From the NCBI GenBank assembly GCA_002297545.1, contig DBLZ01000126.1, forward strand, positions 1 to 37,304: a stretch of 37,304 bases of DNA, written 5' to 3'. Positions 33,884 to 37,304 of the stretch are shown here, piece by piece. This stretch comes from Prevotellaceae bacterium UBA711. GTDB lineage: Bacteria; Bacteroidota; Bacteroidia; Bacteroidales; Bacteroidaceae. Position 1 is the first letter of the stretch; every line of letters starts with the position of its first letter. Under the pieces are notes generated by a model that saw nothing but the letters and a program-made list of their open reading frames with translations, was not told where the DNA came from and searched no databases. The translations under genes and the position numbers were made by a program.

Positions 33884-35452
33884 TCACATCGCTATAGTGT
33901 CGCGCATCAGACTGATATCGTCGGCGCTAAGGCCTAATGAGACGAGTATGTCGTGGTCGTTGTCGAAAGCGGCCAGACCGTCATCGTGTATGCTCAGATA
34001 GCGGCTGTACAAGCCGGATGCCTCTATAGGGTCGCCGTTTAGCCATGCGCAGTGTCCGGCATTGAGCAGGTCTTCCCAGCTTGGACCTCCCTCCCAGTTG
34101 AGGAGTTTCTTGTAGTATCTGCCGGCACGGGGTAGGTTGCCGGTCATCAGCGAACACCATGCTATGGCACGTGCCGAGTCATGCAGATAGTTCTCCTTGA
34201 CCTCAAGATGGAAGAATCTTTGCAACGCCTCTTCGTAGCGTTTCTCGTGGATGAGTGACAGACCGGTCTCGCGGATGAGCCGCATGTTGTCGGGGTGTCT
34301 TTTTTCCAGTTCCAACAGGCACAGCAGACGCTCGCGGTTCTCTCCCAATTGCTTGTCGCAATAGGCCAGCATCTCCATGGCTTCGTCTGTCTGTCCGTTG
34401 CGGTGCATCCATGAGCGGAGATATGCGGCGGGATGAGCGTAAAAGCCGTGGCTTATGAAGAGTCTGGCGCTTTCCATGAGGAAGTTGTCTGTGACCATCG
34501 GCGCAAGGCTGTTATAGTCCGTAAGGAACGGGCCAAAGAGGAACGGGCTCGACACTTCATCGCTCCAAGGAGAGAGGTGGAAGATGCGGAATAATGTCTG
34601 GAAGGTATATCTGTATGCGTTACGCTGTCGTTCGTCGCGCAATATGGCTTGTGCATTTTCTCCTGTCAGTTGGTTTGCCAACTGTTCGGGCAGGCTTTGG
34701 CCTATGGACTCTGCTGCGGATATCTTGCCGACAATGGAGGCCAGGGCGTATTTGTCAAGGTCGCACAGTTCGGCATGCCCGAACAATGCATCGGCCATTG
34801 TCTTCTTTTCGCCCAGCTCCTGCAACTTGGGATGGTTGATGTTGAAGTCTATGAGCCAGTTCTTCAGATCCTGGAAGAACTCTAACTTGCGCAGCGAGGC
34901 AAAGGTGCCGAGGTTCATGTCCACACCATCCTGCACCATGTCGTTCAGTTTTTGTGCATAGGACATCATGCGTTTGTGCCCTTCCTCTGCTATTTCCATT
35001 CGCGCGTCCTCGTCGTCAGCCATACCAAGCCTGTCGCGCATGGCTTGTTGCTCTTTCTGCATTTTGTCTATTACCTCGTCGCGCACTTTCTTCTGCATCT
35101 TCTGTCCGGAGATTGTGGCCAGGAGGAACTTCTGCACTTCGGTCAGTTCCTCTTTAAGCACATCATCCTCTGCCCAATGTGTGAACCTGTCGGTGAACAT
35201 CTCGGGTATTCTTTCTCCGTGTCTCATTGTCAGAAGCACCACGCCGCACAGGGCATTGGCGCGTATGACCCGGTCCTTGTTTTCCACCATGTTCAGCAGG
35301 AATTCTGCTTGTCGCGAGGGGAAAAGGTTGGCATCCTTGCCATCCCACATCCAAACGTTGAGGAAGTGTAGCAAGGTGGCGTATCTGGATGGCTTGCCAT
35401 CGTGGCAGAACCAGTCTATATACAGATAGGAAAGTTCCAGTGAGAGTGGCAT
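33884..35452 (-). CDS. TPR-repeat protein of unknown function
   Basis: This 522-residue protein has no signal peptide and no catalytic motif I recognise. Residues about 1-110 are helical and resemble HEAT/ARM-like packing. Residues 115-170 form a charged, coiled-coil-prone stretch (KKVRDEVIDKMQKEQQAMRD; EIAEEGHKRMMSYAQKLND). The last 200 residues contain degenerate TPR units (LIRETGLSLIHEKRYEEALQ; ARAIAWCSLMTGNLPRAGRYYKKLL; LLNAGHCAWLNGDPIEASGLYSRYL). It is probably a cytoplasmic scaffold or binding protein. It starts 25 nt after the lipoprotein gene and shares its strand, so the two are likely cotranscribed. Homologues in Bacteroidales can be longer at the N-terminus, so an N-terminal truncation cannot be excluded, though the upstream gene leaves no room in this frame. 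Confidence 0.65.
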   Translation of the reverse strand: MPLSLELSYLYIDWFCHDGKPSRYATLLHFLNVWMWDGKDANLFPSRQAEFLLNMVENKDRVIRANALCGVVLLTMRHGERIPEMFTDRFTHWAEDDVLKEELTEVQKFLLATISGQKMQKKVRDEVIDKMQKEQQAMRDRLGMADDEDARMEIAEEGHKRMMSYAQKLNDMVQDGVDMNLGTFASLRKLEFFQDLKNWLIDFNINHPKLQELGEKKTMADALFGHAELCDLDKYALASIVGKISAAESIGQSLPEQLANQLTGENAQAILRDERQRNAYRYTFQTLFRIFHLSPWSDEVSSPFLFGPFLTDYNSLAPMVTDNFLMESARLFISHGFYAHPAAYLRSWMHRNGQTDEAMEMLAYCDKQLGENRERLLCLLELEKRHPDNMRLIRETGLSLIHEKRYEEALQRFFHLEVKENYLHDSARAIAWCSLMTGNLPRAGRYYKKLLNWEGGPSWEDLLNAGHCAWLNGDPIEASGLYSRYLSIHDDGLAAFDNDHDILVSLGLSADDISLMRDTIAM

Positions 35453-35477
35453 AGGTGTATAAAATGTCTCGATGTGA

Positions 35478-36230
35478 TTACTCTTGTGTATGGGTCATGG
35501 CTTTCAGGTATATATCCTTTAGCAACCGGGCTTGCCTAAGGCGGGTGCTGTCGGCCATCGCCCTGGCACTGATGAAAAAGCCCATGCCGTCCAATACCTG
35601 GTTTTCTATCACGCCATGTCCAAGGGTAGCCAGCGAATCGGACCATGGACGCGGCATTATGGCTGCGTCTATCAGTCCGTCATTGAGCATGCGGAAACGC
35701 AACGGGATGCTATTTATCTGAGCGTGGTATATTTCATCTTGTTCAATGTGGGCTGTGTCGGTCAGCACGTTCATCCAGTGCTCCAGTGCACTCAGACGTG
35801 TAAGTCCCACCATGTGTGTCTTCAGTGATGCCAGCTTGTCTATTTCTTTTTGCTTGTTGGTCACGAGCGACATTTTCACTGGGATGGGCAACAATATGGT
35901 CGGACGTAGGGAGTCTGATTTTATCCGGCCCATGCGTGTGCTGTCCTCGAAGTATACGTGTGCCACATCGGACATAACGGCCGTGTCCATATCCATCATG
36001 GCATCGTATTCTATCAAAATCATGTTCAACCCCATGCGCTTCGCCATTCCTGTCTCCATGGCATATCTCAGCGGGGCACACTCTTCAATGGGCAGCAGGG
36101 CTATGCGCAAGGCGGTGGAGTCGTTGGTATTTTCGGCGTTGTAAGCAGTAGATCTGGCATCGTTGCATGACATCAGCATACATACACCGGCAAGTGTAAT
36201 GACGAGGAAAGAAAGGGTAGGGCGTAACAT
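35478..36230 (-). CDS. Putative substrate-binding-fold lipoprotein
   Basis: This 250-residue lipoprotein opens MLRPTLSFLVITLAGVCMLMSC, a signal peptide with lipobox. The mature part resembles a type 2 periplasmic binding protein of the NMT1/THI5 or phosphonate-binding kind: LRIALLPIEECAPLRYAMETG (ligand-loop region), GLNMILIEYDAMMDMDTAVMS, and the hinge-like LKTHMVGLTRLSALEHWMN with DGLIDAAIMPRPWSDSLA. No ABC permease or ATPase gene is adjacent, so a transport role is only a guess; it might sense or sequester a ligand. The start at 36230 is preferred over 36344, whose extra 38 residues precede the signal peptide. It lies downstream of pgk on the same strand after 148 nt and upstream of the TPR gene by 25 nt. 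Confidence 0.65.
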   Translation of the reverse strand: MLRPTLSFLVITLAGVCMLMSCNDARSTAYNAENTNDSTALRIALLPIEECAPLRYAMETGMAKRMGLNMILIEYDAMMDMDTAVMSDVAHVYFEDSTRMGRIKSDSLRPTILLPIPVKMSLVTNKQKEIDKLASLKTHMVGLTRLSALEHWMNVLTDTAHIEQDEIYHAQINSIPLRFRMLNDGLIDAAIMPRPWSDSLATLGHGVIENQVLDGMGFFISARAMADSTRLRQARLLKDIYLKAMTHTQE

Positions 36231-36280
36231 CGGCCAATCGAGTGTGGTACGGAATGTGGTTCGTGTTTTATTTTGCCAAA

Positions 36281-36311
36281 GCGAGGGACGCGCCAAGTGC
36301 GTGCCCCTCGC
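36281..36311 (-). terminator. Possible terminator downstream of pgk
   Basis: GCGAGGG (36281-36287) and CCCTCGC (36305-36311) form a 7-bp stem extended by CGC/GCG inside, about 70 nt after the pgk stop. Downstream on the minus strand the sequence is TTTGGCAAAATAAAA, without a clean T-run. It would separate pgk from the lipoprotein gene. Confidence 0.55.
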
Positions 36312-36378
36312 CTTATGGATGTGTAGTATTTTGGTGCCTGCCATACATGGTATTGGCAGTTGCTACATACTGTGAGGC

Positions 36379-37304
36379 TTATCCCTTGATTGCAGCTACG
36401 CCAGGCAGAACCTTGCCCTCGATAGCCTCCAACAGGGCACCACCACCGGTAGAGATGTAGGATACCTTGTCGGCCAGGCCGAACTTGTTAACGCATGCTA
36501 CGGAGTCGCCACCGCCAATCAGAGAGAAAGCTCCCTCAGCGGTAGCTTCGGCGATAGCGTTGCCAATAGCGCGGGAACCGCCTGTGAAGGTTTCCATCTC
36601 GAATACGCCGGCAGGGCCGTTCCACAGGATGGTCTTGCAACCCTTGATGGCATTTGCAAACAACTTCTGAGCCTCGGGACCAGCGTCCAGACCTTCCCAT
36701 CCTTCGGGAATCTGGTCGGAGGGGCATACCATGGTGTTGCAGTCGTTCTTGAAGTCATCGCCGCAGAGGGCATCGGGAGCCATAACCAGTTCTACGCCGT
36801 TCTTCTTGGCCAACTCCTCTACGCCGAGGGCTACGTCCAGCTTGTCCAGTTCGCAGATGGACTGACCCACGTTGCCGCCGTGTGCCTTGGCAAAGGTATA
36901 GGTCATGCCGCCGCAAAGGATCAGCTTGTCCACCTTGCCCAGCAGGTTCTCTATGATGCCGATCTTGGAAGATACCTTGGAACCCCCCATGATGGCTATG
37001 AAGGGGCGCTTGATGTTGGACAGTACGTTGTCCACGGCCTCAACCTCTTTCTCCATCAAGTAGCCCAGCATCTTGTTGTCGGCATCGAAGTAATCGGCGA
37101 TGACGGCAGTGGAGGCGTGCTTGCGGTGAGCTGTACCGAATGCGTCCATCACGTAGCAGTCGGCATAGCTTGCCAGGGTCTTGGCGAACTCAGCCTGGCG
37201 ACCCTTCATCTCTTTCTTGGCGGCGTCGTACTCGGGGGTGCCCTTCTCTACGTCTACGGGCTTGCCTTCTTCCTCGGGATAGAAGCGGAGGTTTTCGAGC
37301 AGCA
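36379..37304 (-). CDS. pgk: Phosphoglycerate kinase, C-terminal part (cut by window edge)
   Basis: These are about 307 C-terminal residues of phosphoglycerate kinase, the glycolytic enzyme that makes ATP from 1,3-bisphosphoglycerate; the N-terminus lies beyond the right edge. The frame reads through the edge: it begins LLENLRFYPEEEGKP, upstream of the first internal ATG at 37209. Motifs include YVMDAFGTAHRKHAST, FIAIMGGSKVSSKIGIIENL, LCGGMTYTFAKAHGG, ILWNGPAGVFE and SLIGGGDSVACV, and the nucleotide-site end YISTGGGALLEAIEGK. Compared with the usual about 415 residues, roughly 110 are missing off the edge. The sequence is intact within the window. The gene precedes the lipoprotein-TPR pair with a possible terminator between. 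Confidence 0.97.
   Translation of the reverse strand, partial: LLENLRFYPEEEGKPVDVEKGTPEYDAAKKEMKGRQAEFAKTLASYADCYVMDAFGTAHRKHASTAVIADYFDADNKMLGYLMEKEVEAVDNVLSNIKRPFIAIMGGSKVSSKIGIIENLLGKVDKLILCGGMTYTFAKAHGGNVGQSICELDKLDVALGVEELAKKNGVELVMAPDALCGDDFKNDCNTMVCPSDQIPEGWEGLDAGPEAQKLFANAIKGCKTILWNGPAGVFEMETFTGGSRAIGNAIAEATAEGAFSLIGGGDSVACVNKFGLADKVSYISTGGGALLEAIEGKVLPGVAAIKG

Overview
This window looks like chromosomal DNA of a member of the Bacteroidales, most likely Prevotellaceae-like. The grounds are promoters of the Bacteroidetes type (TAnnTTTG at -7), a Bacteroidetes-type RNA polymerase omega subunit, a DUF4293 protein, a CHU_C/gliding-type C-terminal domain, a PorT-like barrel, an S-type sulfatase, and short C-terminal tails of the 'GIYIxxGKKVVI' kind that are common in Prevotella secreted proteins. 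Codon use is GC-rich yet prefers ATA for isoleucine and AAG for lysine throughout, so nothing looks recently imported. No phage, insertion sequence, tRNA, rRNA or CRISPR array was seen.

Layout. 1-282 (-): start of uvrB, cut by the left edge. 466-2130 (+): bamD, rpoZ and a DUF4293 membrane protein, closed by a perfect 23-bp inverted repeat shared with the convergent PorT-like gene (2228-2944, -). 3152-6720 (+): a CHU_C-domain secreted protein followed 5 nt later by uvrA. 6772-11317 (+): an S-type sulfatase and a large GH20 hexosaminidase, then a strong terminator running straight into the mntP promoter. 12396-15140 (+): a DPE2-like 4-alpha-glucanotransferase. 15237-16055 (-): panB, divergent from addA-addB (16237-22343, +). 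22402-24333 (+): a second, divergent GH20. 25105-29958 (+): serS, a one-chain NfnAB-like flavoprotein, and a PD40-type secreted protein. 30311-33819 (+): map, tsaD, and a C10 cysteine protease. 33884-37304 (-): pgk (cut by the right edge), a substrate-binding-fold lipoprotein and a TPR protein.

How the genes fit together. Most of the window is core housekeeping: nucleotide excision repair (uvrA, uvrB), double-strand-break processing (addAB), outer-membrane assembly (bamD), transcription (rpoZ), translation (serS, tsaD, map), pantothenate (panB), glycolysis (pgk) and redox balance (Nfn-like). The accessory theme is secreted glycan and protein degradation. The sulfatase and the two GH20 enzymes would together suit sulfated N-acetylglucosamine-containing host glycans. 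The first GH20 and the C10 protease share a C-terminal tail, which suggests a common export or anchoring route.

The most unexplained signal is a pair of intergenic arrays, 12 kb apart (12081-12154 and 24515-24588). Each has exactly four copies of an AACCGGTT-like core at an exact 22-bp period, with spacers that are otherwise largely unrelated. They are not coding (22 is not a multiple of 3) and not CRISPR-like. The second lies just beyond the stop codon of a small unrecognised ORF (24651-24878, -).
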